The notes under the pieces are model-generated. The model was given only the letters and a program-made list of their open reading frames with translations, ran no database searches and was not told the origin of the DNA. Below are positions 25,981 to 34,997 of a stretch of DNA of 64,000 nt, one piece after another; position 1 is the first letter of the stretch, and the number at the start of each line of letters is the position of its first letter. The stretch spans positions 62,001 to 126,000 of the forward strand of contig JACOEK010000003.1 of the NCBI GenBank assembly GCA_024998595.1, in the 5' to 3' direction. A program made the position numbers and the translations under genes. The DNA comes from Nitrospira sp. (GTDB lineage Bacteria > Nitrospirota > Nitrospiria > Nitrospirales > Nitrospiraceae).

Positions 25981-28900
25981 ATGACCGACCATCACACGCC
26001 TCGCGCAGCCAACCGTCTCGCTCACGAAACCAGTCCCTATCTGTTACAGCATGCCTACAATCCCGTGGATTGGTATCCCTGGGGACCGGAGGCGTTGGCG
26101 CAAGCCGCGAAACTGAAGCGGCCGATTCTCCTCTCGATCGGCTATTCCTCCTGCCATTGGTGTCACGTGATGGAGCGGGAGTCGTTCGAAAATGAGGCGA
26201 CTGCGGCGCTGATGAACCAGCACTTCATCTGCGTGAAGGTTGACCGAGAAGAGCGACCGGATCTGGATGAAATCTACATGCAGGCGACTCTGGCGCTGAA
26301 CCGCAATCAAGGCGGCTGGCCGATGACCGTGTTTCTCACCCCCGACCAGAGGCCGTTTTTTGCCGGCACCTATTTCCCTCCGACGGATCGTTACGGCCGC
26401 CCGGGCTTCCCTAGTCTCCTGAAGAAGATCGCTGAGTATTGGGAAAAAGACCATGATGGCGTCGTGACGCAAGCGGCTACCCTGACGGCGCGACTCCAGG
26501 ACGGTAGCCACACCCCGTCTCCGACAACGGTCGGGGAAGCGGAACTCGATTTGGCCGTGACCCAGTTTGCCGAAGATTTTGACGCTAAACAGGGCGGGTT
26601 CGGCGGCGCGCCCAAATTCCCCCCGGCGACAGGGTTGTCGTTACTACTCCACTGTTATCAGCGTACGAAAGATCCCCATACACTGACGATGGTGCGAACC
26701 ACGTTGGATGCCATGGCGGCCGGCGGAATTTATGACCACATCGGTGGCGGCTTCGCCCGGTATTCCACTGATGAGCGCTGGCTGGTGCCGCATTTCGAGA
26801 AGATGCTCTACGACAACTCGCTGTTAGCGCGTGTCTACGTTGAGGCCTATCAGGTGACAGGTGACGACAACTACCGACGCGTCGCCTGCGAGACCCTGGA
26901 CTATATCCTCAAGGAAATGACCTCGCCTGAAGGAGGATTTTACTCCGCCACGGACGCCGATTCAGAAGGGGTCGAAGGGAAGTTCTTCGTGTGGACGCCG
27001 GAAGACGTACGAGTGGCGGTGGACAATGACGAAGACGCCCGCCGGTTCTGCGCCTATTACGATGTGACGGCGGGGGGTAACTGGGAACACACGAATGTGC
27101 TTCATACCGCGAAGAGCGTCGAGGCGGTCGCGAAGGAACTGGGCATCACCGCAGGCGAGTTACGGGACACCATCGCGCGCCTCAGACCGAAACTCTATGC
27201 CGCGCGCACCAAACGGATCGCGCCCGGCCTCGATGATAAGGTCATCACCGCGTGGAACGGGATGATGATCAGCGCCATGGCGGAAGCCGGGCGAGTGTTC
27301 GACATTCCGCGGTACCGGGCTGCTGCCGGGCGCGCCTGTGATTTTCTCCTGACCACGCTCTCTAAGCCGGATGGGCGACTCTTGCGGACCTATCGCGCGG
27401 GCAAGGCACATCTCGATGCCTATCTTGAAGACTACGCGTATTTTGCCGAAGGATTGATCGATACCTATGAGGCAGGCGGCAAGGAGACCTACCTGCTGGC
27501 AGCGGTTCGCCTCGCCGAGCGGATGTTGGCGGATTTTGCCGACAGCGAGCATGGAGGATTCTTCACGACCGGCACGGGTCATGAGGCGTTGATCATGCGC
27601 AGTCGGGAAGGCCCTGACGGGGCCACGCCGAGCGGAAATGCGGTGGCCGCTTCTGTGCTCGGGCGGCTTTCCTATCATTTCGGGCGGGAAGATTTCCGAC
27701 AGGCTGCGGCCGCGGCTGTTCGAGCCTATGGCCGTCAGATCGCCCGCTACCCGCGGGCGTTTGCGAAGAGTCTCATCGTCGTTGATCTCCTCACGAATGG
27801 TCCCGTGGAGATAGCCTTGGTGGGTCGACCGGGGGAACCCGGCACGGAGTCATTGCGCGCTGCCGTGAATCGAACCTATCTTCCCAATCGCGTGCTCGCC
27901 CATCGCGACCCTGAACAGGCCGAGACCGACCATCCGCTGTTGCAGGGAAAAACCTTGATCGACGGCAAAGCGGCGTTATACGTGTGCCGGAATTTTGCTT
28001 GCGGCCGGCCGATCACTGACCCGGTGGATTTCCCTGCCCTGCTGGATCCTACGCAACAGGCGCCTGTGTCTACCACATCGGAGCAGAAGGTCCTGAGCGG
28101 GACATTATGCCCGGGCCATGCGACCGTGCAGGGAACGGCAGCCTATGCCGCACGAAAGATTCATGAAAACACCGGGGCGCTGGCCAATGGATTCGGCCTA
28201 TTCGGCGCGACGGGACTGACGGTCAGCCGATTGGGGTTTGGAACGTATCGGGTCGGCCAGCGTGAGGCGGAACATCGAGAGGCCTTACGCACCGCGCTGC
28301 GCCGGGGCTGCAATTTGATCGATACCTCGACCAATTACATGGATGGTGAAAGTGAGCAGCTGGTCGGTTCGGTCTTGCGGGACATGACGCGCGCGGGCGA
28401 CTTGGCCCGCGAAGACGTCATCGTGGTGTCGAAGATCGGGTATGTGCAGGGCCAGAATTTGACGCAGGCCCAGGCGCGGGAAAAGTCGGGCAAGCCCTAC
28501 CCCGACATGGTGAAATATGGCGATGACATCTGGCATTGCATCCACCCCGATTTTCTGGCGGACCAACTGACGCTGTCGCTGGACCGGCTGGGGTTGGCCA
28601 CGCTCGATGTGTGCCTGCTCCACAATCCGGAGTATTTTCTCTCGCATGCGAACCGTCTCGGCGGAAATGAGCGACGCGACCTATCTGAATTGCGTAAGGA
28701 ATTCTATGCCCGATTGCAACGGGCCTTCGAATACCTCGAAACGCAGGTTTACGCGGGCCGGTTGCGCGGCTATGGAGTTTCATCAAATACGGCCACGTCG
28801 GCTTCCGACGATCCCGGTGCCACCTCTCTGTCTCAGATGATCGACGCGGCCAAATCTGCGGCTTCTTCAGTCGGGGCCTCGTCGCATCACTTTCACGTCC

Positions 28901-29670
28901 TGCAGTGTCCGATGAATGTGTACGAGTCCGGCGCCGCCTTGATCCATAACACAGGCACGCACAACGGAAGCACGCTCTTAGAGGAAGCGATGCGGGAACG
29001 GATCGCCGTGTTGGTCAATCGCCCGTTAAATGCCATGCCGACCCAGCGCAGTGGAGTCGTTCGGCTGGCGGATCTGCCGGTACCGGCTCCCGAGGCCGAT
29101 TTTCAGTCGCAGCAGCAGAAGGTCGCGGTCTTAGAGGAAGAGTATCGCAGCAGCCTTGCGCCTGCCGTGGCCCACAGCGGTCAGGGTATGATCCCCGCCG
29201 ACTTTTTTCGCTGGGCCGATGAACTGACCCGCATACGAGGTCAAGTGCAGGGTTTGGAACACTGGGAACAAATCGAACAACAGATGATTGCGCCGCACGT
29301 GAACCAGGTGCTTCGTGCGCTGGCGGAGGCATTTACCGGCACCGTGGCTGAACAGTGGGAATCCTGGCGGGATCGGTATGTTCCGGAACTGTTGGCGCTG
29401 TTGAGAACCCTGCATCGGGAGGCCTCAGAAAAAAGCCGCCTCAGATCCGACGAACTCCATCGAACCATCAATCCGCTTGTGCCGGAAGAACGACGCACGG
29501 CCACCTTGTCACAGAAGGCGCTGTGGGTGCTCGCCAGCACGCCGGGTGTCACCTCTGTGCTCAATGGCATGCGCACGCCGGCCTACGTAGAGGATGCGCT
29601 GCAGATTTTGCGGTGGCCGCCGCTGTCGGATTGGCGGCCTGTCTATGACCGTTGTGCCGTGAAGAAGTAA
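25981..29670 (+). CDS. Fusion: YyaL-type thioredoxin/(alpha/alpha)6-barrel protein + aldo/keto reductase
   Basis: 1,229 residues from [24 protein letters not shown]; the open frame upstream is not homologous. Residues 1-165 are a DsbH-like thioredoxin domain with CHWC at 58-61 (the YyaL/DUF255 signature [16 protein letters not shown]). Residues about 180-680 are the N-acylglucosamine-epimerase-like barrel of that family ([33 protein letters not shown]). From about 745 an aldo/keto reductase begins ([12 protein letters not shown]) with a full catalytic tetrad: Asp and Tyr in [12 protein letters not shown], Lys in VVSKIG, His in LLHNPE. YyaL-like proteins have unknown substrates; the reductase would use NAD(P)H. 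The frame is continuous across a normal-looking linker. No signal peptide. Confidence 0.88.
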   Translation: MTDHHTPRAANRLAHETSPYLLQHAYNPVDWYPWGPEALAQAAKLKRPILLSIGYSSCHWCHVMERESFENEATAALMNQHFICVKVDREERPDLDEIYMQATLALNRNQGGWPMTVFLTPDQRPFFAGTYFPPTDRYGRPGFPSLLKKIAEYWEKDHDGVVTQAATLTARLQDGSHTPSPTTVGEAELDLAVTQFAEDFDAKQGGFGGAPKFPPATGLSLLLHCYQRTKDPHTLTMVRTTLDAMAAGGIYDHIGGGFARYSTDERWLVPHFEKMLYDNSLLARVYVEAYQVTGDDNYRRVACETLDYILKEMTSPEGGFYSATDADSEGVEGKFFVWTPEDVRVAVDNDEDARRFCAYYDVTAGGNWEHTNVLHTAKSVEAVAKELGITAGELRDTIARLRPKLYAARTKRIAPGLDDKVITAWNGMMISAMAEAGRVFDIPRYRAAAGRACDFLLTTLSKPDGRLLRTYRAGKAHLDAYLEDYAYFAEGLIDTYEAGGKETYLLAAVRLAERMLADFADSEHGGFFTTGTGHEALIMRSREGPDGATPSGNAVAASVLGRLSYHFGREDFRQAAAAAVRAYGRQIARYPRAFAKSLIVVDLLTNGPVEIALVGRPGEPGTESLRAAVNRTYLPNRVLAHRDPEQAETDHPLLQGKTLIDGKAALYVCRNFACGRPITDPVDFPALLDPTQQAPVSTTSEQKVLSGTLCPGHATVQGTAAYAARKIHENTGALANGFGLFGATGLTVSRLGFGTYRVGQREAEHREALRTALRRGCNLIDTSTNYMDGESEQLVGSVLRDMTRAGDLAREDVIVVSKIGYVQGQNLTQAQAREKSGKPYPDMVKYGDDIWHCIHPDFLADQLTLSLDRLGLATLDVCLLHNPEYFLSHANRLGGNERRDLSELRKEFYARLQRAFEYLETQVYAGRLRGYGVSSNTATSASDDPGATSLSQMIDAAKSAASSVGASSHHFHVLQCPMNVYESGAALIHNTGTHNGSTLLEEAMRERIAVLVNRPLNAMPTQRSGVVRLADLPVPAPEADFQSQQQKVAVLEEEYRSSLAPAVAHSGQGMIPADFFRWADELTRIRGQVQGLEHWEQIEQQMIAPHVNQVLRALAEAFTGTVAEQWESWRDRYVPELLALLRTLHREASEKSRLRSDELHRTINPLVPEERRTATLSQKALWVLASTPGVTSVLNGMRTPAYVEDALQILRWPPLSDWRPVYDRCAVKK

Positions 29671-29744
29671 CTTGCCTCGTTCGCACGTTTTGATTATTCT
29701 GTGCCTCGTCTAGTCCACGAACTCACCTAGCGCCGGAGGTTTTC

Positions 29745-30320
29745 ATGATCTGTTTGCGCCCGTTTGCCCTGCTCGGACTGTTGGCCGTCGCCGCCCCCTT
29801 CTTGCTTGACGGCTGCGCGAGTAAGGCAGGAACCAGCGGAGGAGCGACCGTGACTCCTCCCAAACCCCGGGTGGAGGAGCGTGTCGCCGCTGCCCCGGTC
29901 CAGGAAATTGCTCCACCTCCGGAACCGGCGCCGGTTCCCTTGCGATCAGTGGAAATGGCCGCCCGGAACGCGACCGGGGAACAGAATATTCCCTTCCCCG
30001 ACGTGTTATTCGATTTCGACCAATATGTGCTGCGGGACGATGCCCTCAACGCGGTCGAGGCTAATGCGAAACGTTTGAAAGACAATCGCATCACCAAGGT
30101 GCTGCTGGAGGGTCGTTGTGATGAAATTGGCACCGCCGAGTACAACCTGGTGTTGGGAGAACGCCGCGCGCTTTCCGTCAAGCGTTACCTGGAATCGTTG
30201 GGCTTGAATCAGCTGCAGGTGGACGTGACGAGTTACGGTAAAGATCGTCCTCTGTGCCTGCAACATAACCCGGTCTGTTGGCAGAAGAACCGCAGCGTGC
30301 ACTTCATTGTGAAAGAATAA
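29745..30320 (+). CDS. pal: Peptidoglycan-associated lipoprotein (Pal/OmpA-C family)
   Basis: 191 residues. A lipoprotein signal (CLRPFALLGLLAVAAPFLLDGC) gives an acylated Cys24-26 region with a slightly unusual LDGC lipobox. After a Pro/Ala/Val-rich linker the OmpA-C domain covers about 80-190: DVLFDFDQYVLRDDA, LLEGRCDEIGTAEYNLVLGERRA and QKNRSVHF. It anchors the outer membrane to peptidoglycan, normally with the Tol system; tol genes are not in the window. The GRCDEIGT block has Cys-Asp where many Pal proteins have GHtDxxGT, as in classical Pal (GHaDERGT). Confidence 0.85.
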   Translation: MICLRPFALLGLLAVAAPFLLDGCASKAGTSGGATVTPPKPRVEERVAAAPVQEIAPPPEPAPVPLRSVEMAARNATGEQNIPFPDVLFDFDQYVLRDDALNAVEANAKRLKDNRITKVLLEGRCDEIGTAEYNLVLGERRALSVKRYLESLGLNQLQVDVTSYGKDRPLCLQHNPVCWQKNRSVHFIVKE

Positions 30321-30345
30321 TCTGCCTCCCATCGTTTCGATACCG

Positions 30346-30374
30346 GCGGCATGGGCGGTCCTCGTCCATGCCGC
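30346..30374 (+). terminator. Possible terminator after pal
   Basis: GCGGCATGG (30346-30354) and CCATGCCGC (30366-30374) form a perfect 9-bp stem with an 11-nt loop, 26 nt past the pal stop. The following TCCTCATCTTCC is pyrimidine-rich but has no true T-run. Confidence 0.45.
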
Positions 30375-30409
30375 TCCTCATCTTCCTGCATTTCCATTCA
30401 CAGCCATTC

Positions 30410-30437
30410 GTAACAGAGAATTTACGATCGCCTAACC
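30410..30437 (+). promoter_or_regulatory. Pho-box-like direct repeats upstream of the CBS gene
   Basis: TAACA (30411), TTACG (30422) and TAACC (30433) are spaced exactly 11 bp apart, the same pattern as at the pstS and porin promoters of this window, ending 96 nt before the CBS-domain gene. Confidence 0.5.
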
Positions 30438-30532
30438 TTCCTGGAACCTGCCTGGCCTATCCTTCTTCCTAGAAGATCGGTGCGAGGAGAGCCAGCGTGC
30501 CGATCACACACATGTAAACGGGAGGAGATACG

Positions 30533-30916
30533 ATGGTCACCATCAGTGAGCTCATGACAAAGAAACTCGTAACGGTGCCGGCCGGCACGTCGGCGGCGGA
30601 TGCAGCCCGAGTGATGAACGAACGGCAGGTCGGGAGCGTGTTTATCGAACAGAATGATTGCGTCGTCGGTATCGTGACCGAATCCGATATCGTCAGAAAA
30701 GTCGTGGGGGCAAACAAACCGGTGCATTTTGTCCCGGTCGAATCTATCATGAGCAGCCCTGTGATCAGTCTCGATGAACGACGGTCGATTACGGAAGCGG
30801 CCGACCTCATGCAGCATCACCACACGCGGCATCTTGGCGTTTTGAAAAGCGGCGCGATCGTCGGAGTGCTGTCGGTCCGGGATCTGTTGCAGCCGGTGTC
30901 AGTGGACGAGTTTTGA
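30533..30916 (+). CDS. Two-CBS-domain protein
   Basis: 127 residues made of a CBS pair: CBS1 about 8-60 (LMTKKLVTVPAGTSAADAARVMNERQVGSVFIEQNDCVVGIVTESDIV) and CBS2 about 72-125 (IMSSPVISLDERRSITEAADLMQHHHTRHLGVLKSGAIVGVLSVRDLL). No membrane segment or effector domain, so a stand-alone adenosyl-ligand sensor in the cytoplasm that acts on an unknown partner. GGAGGAG precedes the ATG. The 11-bp direct repeats upstream put it in the putative Pho regulon; it precedes pstS1 on the same strand, with a 343-nt gap. Confidence 0.88.
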   Translation: MVTISELMTKKLVTVPAGTSAADAARVMNERQVGSVFIEQNDCVVGIVTESDIVRKVVGANKPVHFVPVESIMSSPVISLDERRSITEAADLMQHHHTRHLGVLKSGAIVGVLSVRDLLQPVSVDEF

Positions 30917-31259
30917 TCCTTCCTTCAAGTTACGTCTGTGTTCGTTGTGTGCCTGAACGCTCCGATCGCCTTTGCGGTCGGAGTTCCGATTCGGGCAAGG
31001 ATCGCCCCTGAAACCTCTCTCCCTTCCAGCGCCGCGTACATCAGCGGCATGCTTCGACCCACACATTTGCTGACGCCATCACGTCGGGCACTCCATTTTA
31101 TTTCACGACCTTTGGAAGAAAAGCCAGGGTTAACCGTCCCGTAACGTTGGGGTGATCCGGTTGCAATGGTTTCGATATACGTTGGTTGAGGTGTGAAGAT
31201 TCGTGCGATGCCGCGGCTCACCGTTCTGAGAACGACAATTCTACAACGAGGGAGGTTCG
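30917..31259 (+). other. Intergenic region between CBS gene and pstS1
   Basis: 343 nt without a credible gene. A hairpin with CTCCGATCGC / GCGGTCGGAG arms and outer GAAC / GTTC (30955-30986) may end the CBS transcript although no T-run follows. Pho-box-like repeats lie at 31129-31156 and serve pstS1. Short open frames on both strands lack ribosome-binding sites. Confidence 0.6.
31129..31156 (+). promoter_or_regulatory. Pho-box-like direct repeats upstream of pstS1
   Basis: GTTAACC (31129) and CGTAACG (31140) share TAAC 11 bp apart, and GTGAT (31152) is a weaker third unit in the same phase. The site ends about 104 nt before the pstS1 ATG. Confidence 0.6.
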
Positions 31260-32294
31260 ATGATGAGAAGTGTGTTCCGTGTATCCGTAGTAGCAGGCCT
31301 GATCGGGATATTGATTGGCCCCTCAGTTTCCGAGGCGCAGCTCAAGCCGGTCATTGATCCTCAGATCCAATCATATGCCAAGGCCGCAGGCGTTTCCGGC
31401 GGACTGACGGTTGCCGGGTCGGAGATGATGAAAGCGCTGTCGCACCGATGGGAGAGCAAACTGAGAGAGTTCTATCCTGGTCTCACCATTCAAATCCAAG
31501 GTATCGGATCGGAAACGGGTCCGCCGGCTCTCCTGGAAGGAAAAGCTCAAATTGCGGCCATGTCTCGCCAATTGACCAAAAAGGAAATTGAAGAATTCAG
31601 ACAACGCTATGGCTATGAACCGACGGAAGTGCCTGTCGCTGCAGACGCCTTATCCGTATTCGTGCATCGGGACAACCCGATCTCAGGCATGACCCTCCCT
31701 GAGCTCGACGCGGTGTTTTGCAAGGAGCATCGTCGCGGTTTGAATGAAGATAGAATCAGTTGGTCGCAATTCGGACTGTCCGGCGAATGGAGCGAGGCAT
31801 CGATTGCGCTGATCGGGCGAAACAAAGTGTCCGGGACAGCCACCTTCTTTCGCGAACAGGTCTGTGGGAACGGTGACTTCAAGGACACTCTGAAAACAGA
31901 GGCCGGCTCGGCCTCCGTCGTCATGGGGATCAAGAAGGATCGGTATGCCGTCGGTTTCAGCGGTATCGGGTATCGAACCTCATCCGTAAAACCTGTTCCC
32001 CTCGCGGTGGCGAAGGATAAGCCATTCATCGAACCCACTTTTGAAACGGTCACCGACGGTACCTACCCGTTGCGTCGGCACCTCTTCCTGTACGTCAACA
32101 AGTCTCCGAAGGCGGCCATGCCCGCTGCGGTGACGGAGTTTGTGAAGTTTGCGGTGAGTCTTGAGGGACAGCAGGCAGTGATCCAGGAGGGATTTTTCCC
32201 TTTACCGACCGCTCAGCTGAACAGTCTGTTTGCGGCCTGGTCCCAACCTCTTCAGGCGGCGACCGCTCCACATGCCATCCCTGCCCGCGACTGA
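31260..32294 (+). CDS. Phosphate-binding PstS-like periplasmic protein (copy 1)
   Basis: 344 residues with a Sec signal peptide (cleavage near SEAQ). Type II periplasmic binding protein of the TIGR02136-like group: VSGGLTVAGSEMMKALSHRW, IAAMSRQLTKKEIEEF..RYGYEPTEVPVAADALSVFVHRDNPI, and the ligand motif GRNKVSGTATFF that corresponds to R..SGT in E. coli PstS. The E. coli ligand Asp (in GASDAP) is replaced by the MSR loop of this group. GAGGGAGG precedes ATGATG. A Pho-box-like site lies upstream and a strong terminator downstream, so it is transcribed alone, without permease genes. Phosphate specificity is inferred. Confidence 0.85.
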   Translation: MMRSVFRVSVVAGLIGILIGPSVSEAQLKPVIDPQIQSYAKAAGVSGGLTVAGSEMMKALSHRWESKLREFYPGLTIQIQGIGSETGPPALLEGKAQIAAMSRQLTKKEIEEFRQRYGYEPTEVPVAADALSVFVHRDNPISGMTLPELDAVFCKEHRRGLNEDRISWSQFGLSGEWSEASIALIGRNKVSGTATFFREQVCGNGDFKDTLKTEAGSASVVMGIKKDRYAVGFSGIGYRTSSVKPVPLAVAKDKPFIEPTFETVTDGTYPLRRHLFLYVNKSPKAAMPAAVTEFVKFAVSLEGQQAVIQEGFFPLPTAQLNSLFAAWSQPLQAATAPHAIPARD

Positions 32295-32317
32295 CCGCAA
32301 TTCAATGATGCTCTCCT

Positions 32318-32358
32318 ATCGCGCCGCCCTGTCGGGCGGCGCGATGTTCTTTCTTTCC
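32318..32358 (+). terminator. Intrinsic terminator of pstS1
   Basis: A perfect 12-bp stem ATCGCGCCGCCC (32318-32329) / GGGCGGCGCGAT (32334-32345) with loop TGTC, followed by GTTCTTTCTTTCC. 23 nt past the pstS1 stop. Confidence 0.85.
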
Positions 32359-32398
32359 ACACCCCGTGCTACACTCCACTTTTTTTTGCGAGGAAGAC

Positions 32399-33088
32399 AT
32401 GAATCTGACTCGAATCGTCCCCTTATGCTGCATGACATTCCTTCTCGGACTCGCCGGATGCGAAAATCGGCAGTTCCCGACCATGATTCTCTATGAGAGC
32501 CCTACGAGCTTTGTGCGTCTCGAACATGATCCGATGGCACGCGGGAGCCAGCGCCACTCGCACCCAGTCGCAATCACGGCGGAAGAGATGGCGGCCGTGT
32601 GGTCGGGTCTCATGATCGTGGAACCTTCCCGCCTGTTTTCTTTTCTGGACAAAAACAAGGAGCCGCAGCGTCACCCGGCATTCAATGACGCAGAAGTTCG
32701 TTTCTTTTCACCATTGCTTGCCAAAGGACTAGGCCAAGCCACGTCTGAAGAGGTGGTGACGTTTTATCAGACCCATCAGGATACGGCGATTATCAGAAAG
32801 GTGACGTCGGGGGGAATGTTTGTGGATGGTGAAGACCTGCACATCGTATTGAGCAATTATCGTGCACCGACACATGCAGCTTCCGATCCCGGTGTCGACG
32901 ATACGACGGATGATCGGTTGACGCCCATGCGAAGAATTGCTCCGCAGGAGGCTCGCCTTGAGTTTGAACCCTCAGGTGCGATCGCCCCCTCTCAGGAAAC
33001 CGGTGTATCGAGTCTCTTCAGTGCTGAGCGCCGGGAAGTGGTGGTGCGTTATCGCCGCCTGGCACCGGCAAACGCCGGTGCCAGGTAG
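32399..33088 (+). CDS. Lipoprotein of unknown function, paralogue of the 36.7-kb lipoprotein
   Basis: 229 residues from ATG with GAGGAAG 6 nt upstream. The signal peptide ends in the lipobox LAGC (Cys19-21 region), then the mature part. The core ITAEEMAAVWSGLMI....P.F.D.EV.....LL...GQATSEEVV.F......I...TSGGMFVDGEDLHIVLSNY closely parallels the lipoprotein at 36729-37700 (LTTEDIRVLLGSLMV....P.FTDMELTRIA, TTGALFLRGRYLHIVLTDH). No named family is recognised. It has a position between pstS1 and porin 1, convergent with the porin, inside the phosphate island; an envelope role in phosphate starvation is inferred. Confidence 0.75.
   Translation: MNLTRIVPLCCMTFLLGLAGCENRQFPTMILYESPTSFVRLEHDPMARGSQRHSHPVAITAEEMAAVWSGLMIVEPSRLFSFLDKNKEPQRHPAFNDAEVRFFSPLLAKGLGQATSEEVVTFYQTHQDTAIIRKVTSGGMFVDGEDLHIVLSNYRAPTHAASDPGVDDTTDDRLTPMRRIAPQEARLEFEPSGAIAPSQETGVSSLFSAERREVVVRYRRLAPANAGAR
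33058..33085. other. Perfect 12-bp stem-loop abutting a stop codon
   Basis: CCTGGCACCGGC (33058-33069) / GCCGGTGCCAGG (33074-33085), loop AAAC; the TAG stop of the lipoprotein follows at 33086. It sits between convergent genes and would work on both transcripts, but no T-run follows on either side. Confidence 0.75.
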
Positions 33089-33120
33089 CAGCAGGAGAGA
33101 TCGGGTTTCAGTCGACCCCT

Positions 33121-34479
33121 CTAGTAATTCCACTGCAACTGAAAGCGGATCAAATTCCCATAGTTTTCCTGGTAGGGATTCGATCCCGTCGCAGCCGATG
33201 AGGTTCGATTCGTAAAAGCGTACATCGCAGTCAGCTCGATGGCCTGGTTGAACTGATACTCGATACCGAGTTCCAGCTCGCGCACGACGTTCCTCGGTGC
33301 GTTGGCTTCATGCTTTTTTCCGCCGTAGTACTCCTGGTAGCGTACGAAAGGAAAGACGTTCAGGCAATAGGTTGAACATTTGTAATTGTACATGGCTTGA
33401 ACATAGCCGCCGTAGAGATCGCTTTGATCGATCGATCTTCTGTCTGCGCTTAGTTGCGGCCCCTGTCCGACGGTATATTCGGCTTGCAAGCCGAAAGGTT
33501 GCGGATAGAGCACAAAATACGCTGCAGCTCGTTCGTCCCTGATATTGTTGTTTCCTCGTGGTGTCACGGCCGCACCCCCGGCTAGTGGCACGACAGCCGT
33601 TTTTGTCACGTTGAACATTCCTTGATACGCACTTACTCCGACCTCGAGGATTTGCCCGTTGGCAAATTCGTACGGATAGGCAGCACGGACGATCATGTGC
33701 TTGTCATCGTTCCGTTCAGGCTGGTTGGCGGTTTGACCGTTGTAGACACCGAAACCCAGCATGCCGTAATCGCCGGATCCCTTCAATCCGCTATCCACCA
33801 GCCGCCTGAAGCGTTCTCGAACATGAGTGGGCGCGTAATACAGGAATAACCCGAAATCACGTTCGTTCGACACCGCGCTGTTCAAGGCGTCGTTTCGGTC
33901 GAGCGCCAGACGGTTTTGGCTGGATTGAAGATTCTCGAATCCATAAGGAACTTTGGATTGTCCTGCCCGGAGGCGCCATTCCTTGTTCTCCGTGAGGAAC
34001 AAATCCGCGTACCAGTCGCGTAACTGAACAGCATGACTCGTGCCTCCGACAGTCGAAGCAAAATCCGGCTGGATATACACGAACAACCGTGGATGCACTT
34101 CACCGCTCAAAATCATGCGGGCGCGACGTAAGAAAAAGCCGTTATTATCTCCGATGGATTTATCACCTTGATCGCTGAGCAGATTGCCGTTCGGGTTGCC
34201 CAACCGATTGAAGCGCATCTGGCTGTACCCGCGAATGCTGATCTTTTCGTACCACTTAGCCTTGACCGGTGTGTCGCCGACGCCCCGGCTCTCTTCAAAC
34301 ACTTTCGCTTCTCGTTTTTCTTCTTCAGCCTTCAACTCCACCCACTCGTCGATCGACATCTGTCCCTTACTGAGCATCAGGTCTTCTAATCCCCCCGCAC
34401 GCGCTACTCCCGTGCCCAGGCCGCAAAGCGCCGTCAACGCACATGTACTCATTACGTACCATCCCCATCCTCGCGTCAT
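33121..34479 (-). CDS. Phosphate-selective porin-like outer-membrane protein (OprP/OprO family), porin 1
   Basis: 452 residues. Signal peptide to about ARA (28). A short periplasmic helical segment follows (LEDLMLSKGQMSIDEWVELKAEEEKRE), then a beta-barrel typical of PF07396: ISIRGYSQMRFN, RRARMILSGEVHPRLFVYIQPDF, RLRAGQSKVPYGFENLQSSQNRLALDR, ERDFGLFLYY and a C-terminal aromatic ending FQLQWNY. Such trimeric porins pass phosphate or pyrophosphate across the outer membrane; the basic selectivity loops are not verifiable by eye. GGAGGAG precedes ATG. Pho-box-like repeats lie 62 nt upstream. Confidence 0.87.
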   Translation of the reverse strand: MTRGWGWYVMSTCALTALCGLGTGVARAGGLEDLMLSKGQMSIDEWVELKAEEEKREAKVFEESRGVGDTPVKAKWYEKISIRGYSQMRFNRLGNPNGNLLSDQGDKSIGDNNGFFLRRARMILSGEVHPRLFVYIQPDFASTVGGTSHAVQLRDWYADLFLTENKEWRLRAGQSKVPYGFENLQSSQNRLALDRNDALNSAVSNERDFGLFLYYAPTHVRERFRRLVDSGLKGSGDYGMLGFGVYNGQTANQPERNDDKHMIVRAAYPYEFANGQILEVGVSAYQGMFNVTKTAVVPLAGGAAVTPRGNNNIRDERAAAYFVLYPQPFGLQAEYTVGQGPQLSADRRSIDQSDLYGGYVQAMYNYKCSTYCLNVFPFVRYQEYYGGKKHEANAPRNVVRELELGIEYQFNQAIELTAMYAFTNRTSSAATGSNPYQENYGNLIRFQLQWNY

Positions 34480-34540
34480 GCTGCTCCTCCCAATTGGTGG
34501 TGTTGAACGTGTCGTATCGCAGGGAGAGTACTGACGACGC

Positions 34541-34557
34541 GTTACCGAGGCGTTACG
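34541..34557 (-). promoter_or_regulatory. Pho-box-like direct repeats upstream of porin 1
   Basis: On the minus strand CGTAACGCCTCGGTAACG: two GTAAC units exactly 11 bp apart, 62 nt from the porin start, followed about 20 nt later by a GATACGA -10-like element. Confidence 0.6.
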
Positions 34558-34898
34558 TAGAGCTATGGCCGCAGTTAATTCTCAGAGAGCCGGGAGTGGG
34601 CTCGACCACCGGAAGAGTGATTCCACAGACTGCTGGTTGGTGAGGAGAAGTAATACGTAATTGCTCCCACTCACAATCCGATGTCGCAAGAGAGTCTGCC
34701 CTGGATGCGGAACGCGCAGACGGACAAGATGGAACTCCGTCGATGTCAATTGCCAATCTCCTGGCAACCGAGGTGAGTGTCGAAGTGTTGTTGGTGCAAT
34801 ATTTGTTGCTGCAGGTGTCGGCTGGAGAGTACGAGCTGGTTAGGATGAAATTCGCTTCGGACTGTCCACCCGACTGTCATCCGGAGCGAGAGCAGGAT

Positions 34899-34916
34899 TT
34901 AACACAGCCGTAACAT
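34899..34916 (+). promoter_or_regulatory. Pho-box-like direct repeats upstream of pstS2
   Basis: TTAACACAGCCGTAACAT: TAACA at 34900 and 34911, 11 bp apart, about 80 nt before the pstS2 ATG. Nearly identical to the sites before porin 2 and the PhoB-like gene. Confidence 0.65.
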
Positions 34917-34997
34917 GCCAGTGATGTGCCAGCAATCATGGATGCATATGATGGGCCGAGCTACAGACGAGACTACTACCTAGCGGAGGACATGAAC

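Larger units (their letters stand above)
34480..34997. other. Divergent promoter region between porin 1 and pstS2
   Basis: 518 nt. Two Pho-box-like sites lie at its ends: 34541-34557 facing the porin and 34899-34916 facing pstS2. The 340 nt between them contains short overlapping open frames on both strands without ribosome-binding sites; I find no gene or hairpin there. It also holds two CTGTC-containing steps (34862 and 34874) but at 12-bp spacing, so not counted as a Pho box. Confidence 0.6.

Noticed and set aside
30925-31221. 98-codon open frame on the minus strand between CBS gene and pstS1
   Set aside because: No ribosome-binding site, overlaps a hairpin and the Pho-box-like site, and no family resemblance that I can support.
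34862-34880. CTGTCCA and CTGTCAT, resembling E. coli Pho-box half-sites
   Set aside because: Their spacing is 12 bp and they fall outside the 11-bp pattern shared by the other eight sites; one matching half-site alone is expected by chance.
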